Below are positions 34,620-47,400 of a DNA stretch of 64,000 nt, one piece after another. Both the position numbers and the translations under genes were made by a program. Origin of the DNA: Peromyscus leucopus (taxonomy: Eukaryota > Chordata > Mammalia > Rodentia > Cricetidae); assembly GCF_004664715.2 (NCBI RefSeq), contig NC_051069.1, positions 79,010,647 to 79,074,646 on the forward strand, written 5' to 3'. The notes beneath the pieces were generated by a model. The model saw only the letters and a list, made by a program, of their open reading frames with translations. It was not told where the DNA came from and searched no databases. Each line of letters opens with the position of its first letter. The stretch's first letter is position 1.

Positions 34620-36719
34620 TGTGACTTAGGGTGATGTAGACTAAAGTGACCTCCCATACCATGCAGAGGAGAGTGGGGGCCCCAGCACACCCCAAATAGT
34701 ACCCTGAACAAGTAATTAGCTAATAATAAAGTACCAGACTTCTTGGGGAGACATAAGTTCAGAGATGACCTGGCTGATCTATAGGGATAGGGAAGTCACA
34801 AGATGCTACAAGTAAAAGAGAAAGGGGTGAGATTCCTCTGCATTAATGTCTCACGATCTCATGCCTGCTCTTTCAGGGCTGCAGAAGTAACGGGAAGGAT
34901 GGCAGATACAGGCAGTGTAAAGAAAACTGAACATTTGTCTGTCTGTAGGCTCCGAGTAACTTTCCACATGTCCTTGAAGTATGTGGCTCAGTGCTGCTGG
35001 GAGCATCATGGCCTATCATTCATTTGATAAATTCCACCTGATCAATTATTATGACTTGAGACCTGTCATAGTGTCAATAATGTGCCTTCTCAATCCACCA
35101 ACCTTTGTTCTTTGATCCAAATGCAATGGAGGCTTCACTCCTTCTAGAACTTGAGTCAGGATTGGCCCTAGACAGTGTGAGATTATTCAGCAGTATGAGC
35201 AAAAGGTGAGCTTTAGTTTCAAAGTCTTTGGTTTTGGTATAGGTGTCTAATTCCATTGATACCAGTAAAACAGAAAATTTTCACATCCTAAATACCCAGC
35301 TGTGGTGTCACATTAAGGAAAAACTGCCTCTCGGGGTCTTTTAGACTAAGTGCACTCAGACCTGACTACTTATCACAGTGTCTTCCCTCTGTCCTTCTAG
35401 CAGGGTCTGTGTTCTTTATTCATTGAAGCACCTAGAACATAGTATTGGAAAGGAATGAGGAATATATATATATATATATATATATAACCAGATGGCAGAA
35501 GTAAAAAGTGGAAGTTGATCCATCAGACTTAGTAAAGAGTACGGGAAAAAAAAGAAGGATTCTGAGGAGTAAAAGGCCCCCCATGCCTGTGGTTAGCTCA
35601 CTACTAGGATGACCAAATTTCCCATTTATTGGGACTTTTCTGTCCCAGAATGTCTATAAGTTTAGGAAATAGTCGTTCCTCCCACTGGGCACCAAATAAG
35701 CAGTGCTGCTTTAAACAAAACTTCCTCTTGGGTCCTTAGAGCCAAGAGCAAGCCCACTAGGATCTAACCAACTCTGTGTCTTCTGTGTGTCCCTGTAACA
35801 AGGGCCATACTTGTTTACGGAACAGCACATAAAACATGGTGTGGGAAAGAATAAGGAACCCCTGAATTATTTTAACCAGTTTTCTATGATAAGAAGTGAC
35901 TTTACTGACCCCTACTGACCCTGGATAGCACACACAACTGCCAACTGATGACATTTACCTATACACACATTGCTTTCAACATTTATAATGAGTAATTTAT
36001 TATTTCAAGGTTGTTTTCAGCCAATGACTTTTTAAACTACCACATCGCAAAAGTGAGAGGGAATAGAAGATTAAAGCTATACATTCAATTTAGCTCATAA
36101 AAGAGGATTACATGAGGAGCACAAGGCAGAGTAAGAATGCTTACACTGTTGGCTTTAAATCAAGTTAAATTTAAACAGGATGAGTGCACAGTACAAAAGA
36201 AGACTGAATGCATGGTTTTAAATGGAATAACTCAAGCCATATTATTAATTATATTATTAATTCAATTTCAAGGCTACTCAAAAGTTCAGTTTCTGCAAGC
36301 AAAAGGTATTTCCACAAAAAATATTGCCTCACCTTGTTAACGGACTTTTTCATTTTCAATTAGTGTGTGATGTGAAAACTGGGAAGGAAGATATGGGACG
36401 TCACTTGCTAATAAGAAAAGATTGTGATTACAAGGATAAAAGTATGACATTCAATCCCATGCAGGGTAGAATTCATGAAGTCTCCCTGGAGCCAGCTGTC
36501 AGTGATTAAATCCACCAAGTCATCAATTTGAGTCCCAAGGATTGGCTACAAGTAGGATATTTCAGGGGAGAACTGTCTGAAAGAATTCTTTTGTCCTCCC
36601 TCCTGACCCAGACATTAGAGTGAGAGTGAGGAGTGTCTAGGAAGACCTTTATTTGCCATCTTTTCAAAGAGAAGAGGAAACAAACAAACAAAACTGCTAG
36701 CCACCCTGTCCCATTCCAG
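34620..36719. other. Unassigned intergenic sequence
   Basis: Two diverged blocks (about 35326-35462 and 35717-35857) resemble each other and may be remnants of one old repeat. A (TA)n tract lies at 35463-35487. No gene recognised. Confidence 0.35.
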
Positions 36720-36781
36720 GATGCTGGACTTCTCCTGGAAGTTCGCAGTTGTGCTCACCAATGTTTTCATGGTTTGCCTTG
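36720..36781 (+). CDS. Possible protein-coding exon with signal-peptide-like start
   Basis: ATG at 36721 is followed by 20 open codons, starting Met-Leu-Asp-Phe-Ser-Trp-Lys. A hydrophobic stretch then follows (Phe-Ala-Val-Val-Leu, then Val-Phe-Met-Val-Cys-Leu), a typical n-region plus h-region of a secretory leader. The frame runs straight into the consensus splice donor G|GTGAGT at 36781-36787. The base before ATG is preceded by 'tgtcccattccag', a fair splice acceptor, so the exon may be an internal 62-bp exon or the end of a first exon. I do not recognise the gene. A chance match is possible in 64 kb of sequence. Confidence 0.3.
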
Positions 36782-37544
36782 GTGAGTACTGACCTCAGGT
36801 GAATTCTAGAGTTACCAAATGATGCCATCATGGTGAGGTCATCTAGGGTAAGAAGGGAATCTTTTTCTATTTTTCCTATTTAAAGACTGAAACACAGGAA
36901 AAGCTAGGTCTGGCTGAACAGTTCTTATGCCCACTTGGAGAGAGGTTGGTTACAGCCACAGTTGGCATGCCACTTCTGGGCCCTTAGGATTATGATGCTG
37001 TGCTGGTTGTTCTGGTGATTCAGAGCCATCCTAGCTGGATAGCACTGTGTGTTGCTTCCTTTCTTTAGAAGCTTGCACGGTACTTCCTGGTACCATGAAA
37101 GCTAGTCTTTAAGTAGGAGGCTTTCAGGTCATTTCCAGCTCAGGGATCTTTGGGTGATGCATCTGAAGTGCCAGAGCCTTATGTAGCCCAGCATGGCCTG
37201 AAACTTTATATGTAGCCAGATCTTGAATCTATGTCGGAGATAATTGTGAGTTTTTAATACCAAGAGCCGTCCTTATGAACAAACACAATCTTGTCAGTTA
37301 GCGATGATGTTAGCTGTCTATCTTGCTAGCTAACTAACTGGATCAATGACACAGTACACGGGGTAAACTAGAAATGGATAGGTTGGAATGGCAAATTAGT
37401 GTTTCAGTTTTACTCTGCCAAATTAAATAATATTTGATAATCCGGTATCTGTAAAACACTTTCCTTGCCATATCACTTATCACTTTAAACCACACTTGAA
37501 TGCTGGTTTTAAAATGAGGAAATAATAGTATGTTCTTTGAGATA

Positions 37545-38560
37545 ATCTTCTTTATTTTTAATTCTTTCAAGACTTTTTTTGTCTTTCTTTTAAATTTTTT
37601 TCCATACAATATATTTTGATCACGTTTCCCCTTTCCTAGCCCCTTTAAAATCCTTACCACCTCCCTACCCACCCAACTTTATGCCTTTCTTTCTCTCAAA
37701 AAAAAAAAACCAACAAAAATGGGGACTTGAGAGATGGCTCAGTGATTAAGAGCAAAGGCTGCTCTTCTAGAGGACCTGGGTTTGATTCCCAGCACCTGTA
37801 TGGTGGTTCATAACCATCTACAACTCCAGTCCTAGGGGATCTGATGCCCCTGTGCACAGACATACATGCAGGCAAGACACATACATGCATTAAATAAAAA
37901 TATGAGAATGAAATGAAAATCAAACCAAACAAAATCCAACAAGACAAAAAATGCTTAAACAAAACAAGTTGGAACAACAACAACAAAAAACAAAAACAAA
38001 AACAAAAACATGGAGTTCATTTTGTGTTAGCCAACTACTCCAGAGCATGGGGCCTGACATGGAGTGTGGTTGATAGACCAGCGGCATTCCAGTGGAGAAA
38101 ACAGATTTTCCCTTGTCATCAGACATAGATTGCAAATAGCTTCTTGGTTAGGAATGAGTGGGACTTCATGTAGAGAGCAACTAATATTCTTGGCAATAGC
38201 CTATGATACTTGAGAGGATCTATGAGATCTGTTTGACTAATGGCTCAACAAGATGTAATCCATTCTTGGCACTAGAAGTTTTACTTGACAATGTAAGATG
38301 TCTAACTGGGGCACTGTCTCCCCCATTATATGCTGTTTCCATTTGAATTACTTTCATATGTGTGTATATTTTATGAAGCTTCTAAGGTAGCAGGCTTCCA
38401 TTAGTCTTTTCAAAGGCCTTTCGTGGTAGTTGTCCCTCTCCATAGACCCTCCTTTACTTTGCCCTTCCATCCCCATCACATTTAATTCTCTTAGTCTTCT
38501 AGTTTTCCTTTATCTCTCCATAATGCTATAAACATTATGTTTTTCATCTTGTTTTGTTAT
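37545..38560 (-). mobile_element. L1 3' UTR (Lx type)
   Basis: The left edge 'ccatacaatatattttgatc' is the reverse of the L1 3' end. After the nested B2 it continues with 'atggagttcattttgtgtta', 'gtgtggttgatagaccag' and 'gcaaatagcttcttggttag'. The 3' UTR then fades out near 38560. Confidence 0.8.
37724..37915 (+). mobile_element. B2 SINE nested in L1
   Basis: 'gagagatggctcagtgatta' head, 'gacctgggtttgattcccag' and 'taaccatctacaactccag' in B2 order, ending in 'attaaataaaaat'. L1 3' UTR continues on both sides. Confidence 0.9.
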
Positions 38561-38584
38561 CATACATTTGCTCACTTCTTTGTC

Positions 38585-38775
38585 ATTAATTTTTTTTCAT
38601 TCATTTTTAGAGAGGATAAGGGCATGTCATTGTGTTATGTGTGGAGGTGAGAAGAATTGCTAGAGAATGTCTTATTTTCTACCATGTGAGTTTCAGTGAT
38701 CAAATTCAGGTCACCAGGGTTGGCTAAAAATGCCCTTACTCTCTAAGTCATCTCTAGGCTTCATTTAGTCTTTGA
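38585..38775 (-). mobile_element. B3-type SINE
   Basis: Reverse B3 order with 'tcaaattcaggtcaccaggg' and a terminal 'aagtcatctctaggct' tRNA-like head. Confidence 0.7.
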
Positions 38776-38804
38776 GCAAAAGATTCTTGTAACTGTATTA
38801 TTAT

Positions 38805-38984
38805 TGTTATTATTTAAATTTATGGTTTTTGAGAATTTCATACATGAGTTCAGTATTTACATCATCTCCATCTTTCCTTTCCCCCTCCTATTCCTCTTAT
38901 ACTCCTTAGTCTGTCTCAAATTCATGATCCATTTTTTAATTATTATTGCTATAAATGTAGTTTTAAATCATTAATATTTAAAAA
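38805..38984 (-). mobile_element. L1 3' end fragment
   Basis: 'tttcatacatgagttcag', 'catctttcctttccccctcc' and 'tctcaaattcatgatcc' match the reverse of another L1 3' UTR type. Confidence 0.55.
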
Positions 38985-39190
38985 AATTATATGTACGGGT
39001 GTTTTTCCTGCAAATATGTCTGTATACCACTTATTTTTCTGGTATCTACATAAGCCAGAAAAAGGCATCAAATCCCTTGGAATTGCATTTACAGGCAATT
39101 GTGAGTCACCATAGAGGTCTAGGACTCGAATTGTGGTTCTCCAGAAGAGCAGTTAATGCCCTTAACTGCTGAGCCATCTCTATAGCCCCT
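38985..39190 (-). mobile_element. B3-type SINE
   Basis: 'caggcaattgtgagtcacca', 'tccagaagagcagttaatgc' and 'taactgctgagccatctct' in reverse B2/B3 order. Confidence 0.85.
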
Positions 39191-39194
39191 CACA

Positions 39195-41384
39195 CAAGTT
39201 TTTAAAATCCTGTGGGGCCATTTGTAATTACAAGTGTTTTAAAATTCTTCTTAATTTTTTATTGCTCAAGTGTTTATTGAATTTGTTTTATTCTTGAATA
39301 TTACCTTTTCTCCAGTCTTCTAATCATGGAATATAAAGAAATGATCCAATTTTTATGTTTTTATAAACAAAATCAACCATGCTTAGCAGCTAAGGCATAT
39401 AGCTTCAAGCATGAGACTTTACTATGGTCAATCTAAATGAAAAAGAGAAGGCTTATTAAATGATGCTAAGTATTGTATAGAATCTTCAAATGGGTTGGAA
39501 AGACAACACATTTAGAAATTATTTCCAGGGAACAGTGCACATGCCAATAACAGGAATCCAGTGAAGCAGCCAACTTGTCACCACAGAAATGCAAGTCCAG
39601 AAATATTATATTTCTGAGATCAAGACTGCCAACCCATACATGCATTTTCCATTTTAGGATTTCAGCTTGACTGAGCATTTTGGTACCAATAAAGCAATGG
39701 AACCGAAGTTCTCTGTAGTACGGACATGGACATTGTGTCTATATTCAGAAGAGTCTCATATGGGTTTGACTGATTGACATGTCTGAGGTCACATTTCTGA
39801 GTGAGAGATACAGAAGAACTAGAAAATGTGGATTCTGCTTCCAGTTTATGGGGGAGTTGCTTATTGTGAAAATTCCACATATACAAAAAATTATTCAAAA
39901 TCTTATTTATAGTCATGAAAGTGATCAATTTATAAAAAATATGCTATAGAATAGAATGAGATTACAATAGCCTCAAATTATCTACTTAAATAAAATAAGT
40001 GTGTGATAATCATAAACTAACAAAATATAACTTGAAAGCAAGTTGTAAAAAACATAACAAGTTCTCACTACTCTATAAAATGTGACTAGATTATTAAGAA
40101 AAATTATGTTTAAGTAAACTTTTGTACTATACATATACTCTCATGTTTATTGTAAAGATTGTTTCTGTTGCTAACACTTTCCAATTAGGTGGGTTTACTA
40201 GAAAAAAGTCCACATGTAGCTTGTTGCAGTAGAAAAATCATGATGATGCAGTGAATAGTTACCAAGATAATTATTAGAAACAGTAATGATGTCATATGGA
40301 TATAGGTCACATGGTTAAATCCAGACTCAGTCTTTAGTTTTGTGTTTATATGTAAGGCATTTAAGGCCTATTTAGTATTCACTTTGAGTTCATATTTCAT
40401 AAGCAAGTACATAGTAGAAAAGTAATATGATGAACTTGAATGTCTACATTATCATTATCTTAGAAATTGGTAGATAAAGAAGGATCACTTTTGAGGATTT
40501 CTGTAAATTGAATGAAACAAAATCCTCTCAACCATGGGAGAGCTATGCCATAGTGATCATTTCAGGTAATAACTTGGAGGCAAGAGTGGAAATACTTTTA
40601 CACAAGGAACAATTATGGCTAAAATTGCATAAGATACGCCAGCGTTCTAATGGATGCCCTTTTTATAGCTAATGGCAGCAACTCTGTGAGTGAAAGAACA
40701 AGACACAAGCGACACAGAGGAAAACATGCAAGTACTTATGTTTCTAAAAGCGTCACTTAATAAATTATAAGAAGACTTAAAAGAAGTCAAGTGACTGAAG
40801 AGGGAAGCTTGGGCTTATTCCCCAGATAGCCCTAAAAAGACTGGGAGGCAAGAAAGCTGGATATAGATTATGAATGAAATATTTACAAAACAAACCCCAC
40901 AGGCAATAATAATTGAATATTTTATGGTTTGACTTATTCAACTTTTATGATTTAATTTTGTTCTTTATTGAGTTTAATTATCTTATCCCTAGGGTCACAT
41001 GCCTTGAAAACTTTGAAAAAAAAGTTATTTTGATTACCAGGCAGGATTTCCCAGCTCTCTTTAAACTAAAATAAGTATTTTATTGAACTTTTTTTTACCA
41101 GAGGGTTTATGTTCAGCATTTTAAAGATGTCTTCTGTTCCATTAAAGAAAACCCTTAACACTTTAGCAAAGACAGTGCCTTCTAAAATAAATATTAAAAA
41201 AATTTCTGAACCTCATGGCTACTTTTAGTTATCAAATTTGAATAACATCTTCAGTATCAACATATGGGAAACACAGTGATTATTTTGAATATTTTGTAAT
41301 TTACAAGACCACTGCCAACATCATTTGAAATAGAGAGAAACTCAAAGCATTTTCACTAAAATCAGAAATTATAAAAACACACTC
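39195..41384. other. Unassigned AT-rich intergenic sequence
   Basis: No gene or repeat recognised. The minus-strand frames at 39466-39928 have no recognisable domain. Confidence 0.4.
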
Positions 41385-41889
41385 ACTCTCTACATTTCTG
41401 TTCAATATAGTGCTTGAAGTCTCAGCTAACGCAGTAAGCACAGTGAAGATCAAGAGGATACAACAAGAAAACAGTCCAAGTGTCCTTATTTGTAGATTAT
41501 ACGATTTTATATATAATGGACCATAAACCTCTACAACTGATAAATACATTCAGTAGAGTGGTGGGATACAAATTAACACACAAAGTTAGTAGCTTCACAT
41601 ATACAAATGATAAACAACCGAGAAAGGAATAGGGGAAACAATACCACTCGTAGCTTCAAAAATATTTTGCAATAAATCTAAATAAGGATGTGAGAGACTT
41701 GTATAATAAAAACTTTAAGACATTGAAGAAGTTGAAGAAGATACCAGAAGATGAAAAGACCTCCTGTGTTTATGGATTGGTATAAATAAGTTTGTTTAAA
41801 ATAACCATTATATAAGGAGTTTATTACATATTCAACAAAATCTTCATCAGAATTTCAACACAAATTTAATAAATAGAAATTTAATAAAC

Positions 41890-42041
41890 CACCTTTTTTT
41901 TGAGACCGAGTTTTTCTGGGGAGCCATGGCTATCCTGGAACTTACTCTGTAGACCAGGCTGGCCTTGAATTCATAGGGATCCACCTGCCTCTGCCTCCTA
42001 AATGCTGCAATTAAAGGCGTGTGCCACCACCACCTGGCTCT
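41890..42041 (-). mobile_element. B1 SINE nested in L1
   Basis: Poly(T), 'gagaccgagtttttctggg', 'accaggctggccttgaattc' and 'gtgtgccaccaccacctggc'. Confidence 0.92.
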
Positions 42042-42548
42042 CAATCTTAAACTTCATATGGAAACACAAAATACTCAGAATTATTAAAATAATCTTGGAC
42101 AATAAAATAACTGCTAGATATACCATTCTTTCCCATTTTAAGTTATGCTACAGAGCTATAATGATAAAAATGTATGGTACTGGCATAAAAATAGCTGTTG
42201 GTCAATAGAGCAGAATGGGGACAAGGATATAATTCCACTAATCTACAGACAGTTGACTTTTGACAATGACTTCAACGTAGGACTTGATAGCCTAAATCTG
42301 ATAGAGGAGAAAGTAGAGAACTGGCATAGGAACAGTCTTTCTGAGCAGACCCCTGATAGCACAGACAAACAGGTGTTAATGAGACCACATGAATGTTAAA
42401 AAATTCTGTACAGCAAATGATACCATCATTACATTGAAGAGGCAGTGGATAGAAAAGGGGAAAAACTATACCTTTGGCAGACGGTTAATACCTATAGTAT
42501 ACAAAGAACTTAAAAAAAAAAAAAACTATCATCAAGAAAATAAAACCG

Positions 42549-42708
42549 GGCTGGAGAGATGGCTCAGAGGTTAAGAGCACTGACTGCTCTTCCAGAGGCC
42601 CTGAGTTCAATTCCCAGCACCCACATGGTGGCTCACAACCATCTGTAATGAGATCTGCCACCCTCTTCTGTATACCTAATAAATAAATAAATCTTTAAAA
42701 GAAAAAAA
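42549..42708 (+). mobile_element. B2 SINE nested in L1
   Basis: Close to the B2 consensus: 'ggctggagagatggctcaga', 'gcactgactgctcttccaga', 'cacatggtggctcacaacc', AATAAATAAATAAATC and an A tail. Confidence 0.95.
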
Positions 42709-43569
42709 AAGATGGGGCATGGGACTAAACAGGGAGTTCTCAAAAGATGAAACACAAATGGCTGAGAAACATGTAAACATGTTCAACATCCTTAGCCATT
42801 AGGGAAATGCAAATTAAAACTACTCTGAGTCAGAATGTCCAAGATCAGAAAATACAAAAACATAAAAAAATGATGACAAATGCTGGCAAGGGATGTGGGG
42901 ACAGGGGAACACTCACTCACTGTTGGTGAGAGTGAAAATCGATGCAGCCACTGTGGAATTCAGTGTGGAGATTTCCCCCAAAGCTAAAAATAGATCTGCC
43001 AGAAGCTCCAATTATACAACTCTTGGTCTTATACCCAAAGTACCATATATTTTCTATAGAGATCCTTGCTCTTTCATAATCATTGCTGCTTAATTCATAA
43101 TATCCAGAAATTGGAAACAGCCAGTGGGCTGATGAGTGGATAATGAAAATGTGGTACATTTACACAATAGAATATTGTTGTTAAGAAAAATGAAAAATTC
43201 AGGTATATGGATGGGACTCAAAACAATCATGCTGCATGAGCTAACCCATACCCAGAAAGATAAACAAGTGCATATTTCCTATCATCTTTATGCTGGTTTC
43301 TAAGCTTTAGGTATCTGTGTTTCATTTAGAATACCCCAGGAGTTTAGGTAACAAGTAAGAAACCATGGGAGTAGGTGACCTTCTAAGGAAGGGGAAATAT
43401 AATGTACTGTTGTGTTAAGCAGTAATGGTTAAATGAGGTGGGGATGAAAGAACAGGGTAAAGGAGAGAAATCAGAGTAGGATAACTAACATTAAAGGTAG
43501 AATATGGGAAGGGGTAACTAACATTAAAGGTCTTTTGAAAAAGCCTTATGGAAACCTATTACTATAGAA

Positions 43570-43773
43570 CATCGGCTCTCAACCTGTGGGTCATGACCCC
43601 TTTGGGGGGCGTATATCAAATATCCTGCATCAGATTTCATTCCATTCTATTCCATTCATATTAGTAGCAAAATTACAGTTATGAAGTAGCAACAAAGTAA
43701 TTTTATGGTTGGGAATCACCACATGAGGAACTATATTAAAGGGTCAAGGCATTAGGAAGGTTGAGAACCACTG
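43570..43773. mobile_element. URR1-like hAT DNA transposon nested in L1
   Basis: Terminal inverted repeats 'ggctctcaacctgtggg' and 'gaaggttgagaaccactg'. The interior has 'tagcaaaattacagttatg' and 'gaggaactatattaaaggg'. The flanking 8 bp, ctatagaa (43562-43569) and ttacagaa (43774-43781), match at six of eight positions. Removing the element restores contiguous L1 3' UTR, confirming the insertion. Confidence 0.92.
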
Positions 43774-44829
43774 TTACAGAAGATTCCTAAAATGTATACA
43801 TACACATAAATAAAAAGAGTTCACATGAAATTTTCTTACAGTGGGGTGACAATACCCCAGTTAGACACAGTACCCTGCCAAATAAAAAAATCCCACTAGT
43901 AGGAATGGGATCTTTGAGTTGTTGGTCTATTGGATTCCATGCCTCTCAAACATTACAGAGTATTGACCATGATATTGATTATCCTTCAGAATAAGATGGT
44001 AAGACCCTATTGCTGAAGACACCAGATTCTTTAGCAATAGAACATGGAGAAATCAAGCTGGTACTAAAGAATCATCCCCACTAGCTAGCTTTCATAGTGA
44101 TGCAGGTGCTAAGCAAACTGCCAGAGCAGAAAAATAATCATCCGTCTCACTCAGATACCCTTAGAACTACTTTAACAGCCTTCCTGGCAAGGTATGCTCA
44201 CTAGTGCAATAGTGGCATGAATGTTATGGGAGTAATGAACCATGCTTTGATTGGGTTTAAGACCTGCTCCATGAGATGCAGCCTATACTGGACACTGTCA
44301 ACAAGGCCAAGAACCTGTGGGCACGAGTGGAAAACCTACTACTATGACGCTGCAAAATGGACATAGCATTAAAACGATTCCTAATGACTTATTGCTATGC
44401 CCATAGACCAGTGCATCTCTCACCTCTTACCAGAGAAACTTCTTGCAGTAGATGGAGATTAATATAGAGACTCACAACTGGTCAACATACAGAGAATAGG
44501 AGACTTTGGGGTGCTTAACCTTAAATGGGAAATATATTACACTCTTCCCTGAAAGGTTCAGGGATCTACACAGAAGAGGGAGAAGAAAAATTGTAAGAGC
44601 CAGAGGCAGTGGGTGAATTCAAGGAAATAGTGTTTTTCAGACAGCAGGGTAGATGTCTATATGAACTTACTGGGGTTGTGACAACACCCACAAGCTCAAG
44701 CCAGACAAAATCCTAGCATGGAGGAGGGATTGACATTTTATTGCTGCCGAAAGAGAGAAAGTTAGTTTTCTGTAATGGAGTGATATATAATATATAGCCT
44801 TTTCACCCAGGTGCAGTAGGCCAACACAC

Positions 44830-44945
44830 ATTGGATTGGATGGGAGGAAACAGAGAGAAGAGGGAGTGAGAAGAGGAAGTGAGAGGGAGAGGGAAGGGCA
44901 AGAGGAGGGAGGGAGAGAAGGAGAGAGGAAAAGAGAGAGCACAAT
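44830..44945. repeat. Purine-rich GA tract
   Basis: AGAGAG and GGGAGA units; low complexity at the L1 3' end. Confidence 0.85.
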
Positions 44946-44984
44946 CAAGCATGAAAAGCATGGAGATGGGTGTTTATGGATAGA

Positions 44985-45215
44985 GGAGACTGGGAGAAAT
45001 TGATGCATGTTTATGTGGAGGCCAGAAAGAGGTCAACTTCAGGTGTAATTCCTCTGGAACCAGCTACCTTGTTTTTGAAACAGGGTCTTTCAAAGGGACT
45101 TGGGCCTGCATGTGGCCTTATTTTTACATGGGTGCTAGAGATTAAGCTCAGATCTTCATGCTTGCATATGGCAAGTATGCTATCAACTGACCTATCTTGC
45201 AACCCTATCATTTTT
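44985..45215 (-). mobile_element. B4-type SINE fragment
   Basis: 'gaggccagaaagaggtcaac', 'gaaacagggtctttcaaag', 'acatgggtgctagagatta' and 'tgacctatcttgcaaccc' in reverse B4 order. Confidence 0.7.
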
Positions 45216-45330
45216 TTAGTCACTAATAAATATATTAGGATGTGATAGCGTCTCACAGCTGTCTGCTTACTATTGTTTTATTTGGATAAAATGTTTTCCA
45301 ATGTATTCTTAGTATTGAATGGAATATTCA

Positions 45331-45375
45331 TGGAGCATGAATATTAAGAATTATATTAAGAATATTCATGCTCCA
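45331..45375. repeat. Short perfect inverted repeat
   Basis: 15-bp arms TGGAGCATGAATATT (45331-45345) and its exact reverse complement (45361-45375) around a 15-bp spacer. It could form a hairpin or cruciform. No terminator-like role is implied in this context. Confidence 0.9.
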
Positions 45376-45407
45376 TCATGAATATTAAACAGATACAGAA
45401 GAAATTA

Positions 45408-45735
45408 GGGCTGGAGTGAAGCCTCAATGGGTAAAGTGCAAGCTTGAGGATCAAAATTCAGAGCCCTAGAACCAGTATAAAAAAAATGGGCAGACGTGGT
45501 GGCTGCCTGCAATCCCATCACTCTGGAGGCACAGAGAGGGGAACTGTGGAGGAAATAGATGAGCTACACTAGCCAAGAAGATGATCCCTGGGTTCCACAA
45601 AAGACAATGCCTCAAAAGCATGGAGAGTGATTGAGGAAGATGCATATGTCAGCTTCAGGCCTCCACACAGGCAGGCACCACCCCCATCCCATACTCTTAT
45701 ACATGGGAAAATGTGCACACGTACATGAACACATA
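45408..45735 (+). mobile_element. B4 (ID-B1) SINE
   Basis: ID-like head 'gggctggagtgaagcctcaa', then a B1-like block 'gggcagacgtggtggctgcc' and 'tgattgaggaagatgcatat', ending with CA-rich sequence as in B4. Confidence 0.8.
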
Positions 45736-45739
45736 TAAA

Positions 45740-46915
45740 ATCTATATTAATTAATCTACTAGTTAATACTTGGACAAAGGCGATTCCATGGAAATAAGCA
45801 TTTAAAGGCTTGACACTGTTATAAAAGTTATCATAAGAGGTTTATATTTTATATTCATGCACCTACATATGTGCATAAATATAGGAAGTGCTTGGATGAG
45901 AAATATACATGTACTTTACACAGGCATTTCCATTTTCTCTTTGACTCTCCTGACCTATCCACTCCTGTAAATTACTTTACTGAACTCTGAAAATAAACTA
46001 CGACAAATAAAACATCACAGAAGTCTTTGAGTCTTGGTTCCTTTTTTCTTGGAAGCCAGTCAGCCTCTCTCTATAGAAGCAGTTCTGTGGCCTTGTACTA
46101 TAACTCTGTTGAAAAATTGCACTGGCCTGCCAAATATCTTAATGACTTTCCTCTCAGCAGTTGGTAATGGTGAAATGTTATTCTAGTAACCATAATGTCT
46201 CTCATAAAACAATTGCGTACAATATGTACTGTACTTCCATTTTAGCGAGCTCCTCTGCCAGAATCGCAGTCCCAGTAACCACTTAGCTTTTCATAGCAAA
46301 CTGCTTACCAGTCCTTCAAGTGTAATATTGCAGAAAGAGTGAAGAAATGTGTGATTAAAACATTCACCGTAAGTGGACCGTTTAGCACACCCCGGCATTG
46401 CAAAATAAACCAGCCTTCACATATGTAGGTGCTCATCATAGAAATGACAGTTCTATGTGGTCATTTAATTTTATGATCTCAATTCTCGCATATATTGCTC
46501 ACATAAATATAGTGTTCTCCTGCAGGGAGGTCTGCTGGGTGTTATAAAATCAGTGAGACCTCAATAGGTTCAGAGGGACATCTTTTATAATTATTGCTAT
46601 AAAATTTCTTGACAATGCACTTTGTTGTCCAGTGGCAAAAAGAAAATGATTTTCCAAAAGAATAGGTTTCAACAATGAGAATAACAGAACCTGGGAATCT
46701 GTTCCTGCATTCAGCCATACTTAAATTGCTTTTCTTATTTTTACCTTTTGGAGGCCTTGTTGCTCTTCAGAATAAGTTTTTAAAATGAGTCTCCAGTTAG
46801 AGGCCAGCCAGGTTTGAACAGTTTTCTAGTTTTATGAGGCAACATGGGCTATCTAGATAGAAGTACTAATTTCTTGCTAATTACAATTAAAATCTATTTG
46901 CAGGAAATTAAAAAA
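45740..46915. other. Unassigned intergenic sequence
   Basis: No gene or confident repeat recognised. Confidence 0.4.
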
Positions 46916-46919
46916 AAAT

Positions 46920-47400
46920 ACTAGTTCTTTTGCACTATGTGTTTTGATCATATTCACCCTTTGCAACACTTTCCAGATCTACCCCCATTTCTCATACACC
47001 AACTTTGTTCTTATAAAAAAATCAAGACCAATTTGCTCTCCCCAAATTTTCCTGGATGTGGAACACTCCACTGGAGATGGCTTGACTTACCAAGCTCTAC
47101 TAGTAGAGAAAACTGACTTTCTCTCTCTCTGCTGGTGACAACTGGACAGATAACACCCTTAGCTCCACCACTAAGGGTGGGATTTCAGGTCCAACTCTCC
47201 TCTCCATGCTGGGATTTGGTACGGCTTGGGCTTGCACAGGTCTTGTGCATGCCATCACAACTTCTGGGAGCTCACATTTGCAATTGCTCTGCTTTGCTCA
47301 GAAAACACTGCTTCCTCATAGTCACCCACCACCTTTGGCTCCTACTCTTTCCACCCCCCCTTCCACAATAGAGATGAAGAAAGAGGAGATAGAACAGTTC
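46920..47400 (-). mobile_element. L1 3' UTR
   Basis: 'ctatgtgttttgatcatatt' is the reverse L1 3' end. 'ccatgctgggatttggtacg', 'cacaggtcttgtgcatgcc' and 'cagaaaacactgcttcctc' are 3' UTR blocks in order. Confidence 0.8.

Larger units (their letters stand above)
41385..44860 (+). mobile_element. L1 LINE, late ORF2 through 3' UTR, with nested insertions
   Basis: Starts within the reverse-transcriptase part of ORF2 ('agtgcttgaagtctcagcta', 'gcaactgataaatacattcag'-like). It continues through the ORF2 end (about 42720-43250) and the Lx 3' UTR to about 44860 ('acaagctcaagccagacaaa'). Stop codons are frequent. It carries three nested insertions: a B1, a B2 and a URR1. Confidence 0.85.

Noticed and set aside
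35326..35857. Apparent tandem duplication
   Set aside because: Similarity is only about 60% by eye, more likely two fragments of one ancient repeat family.
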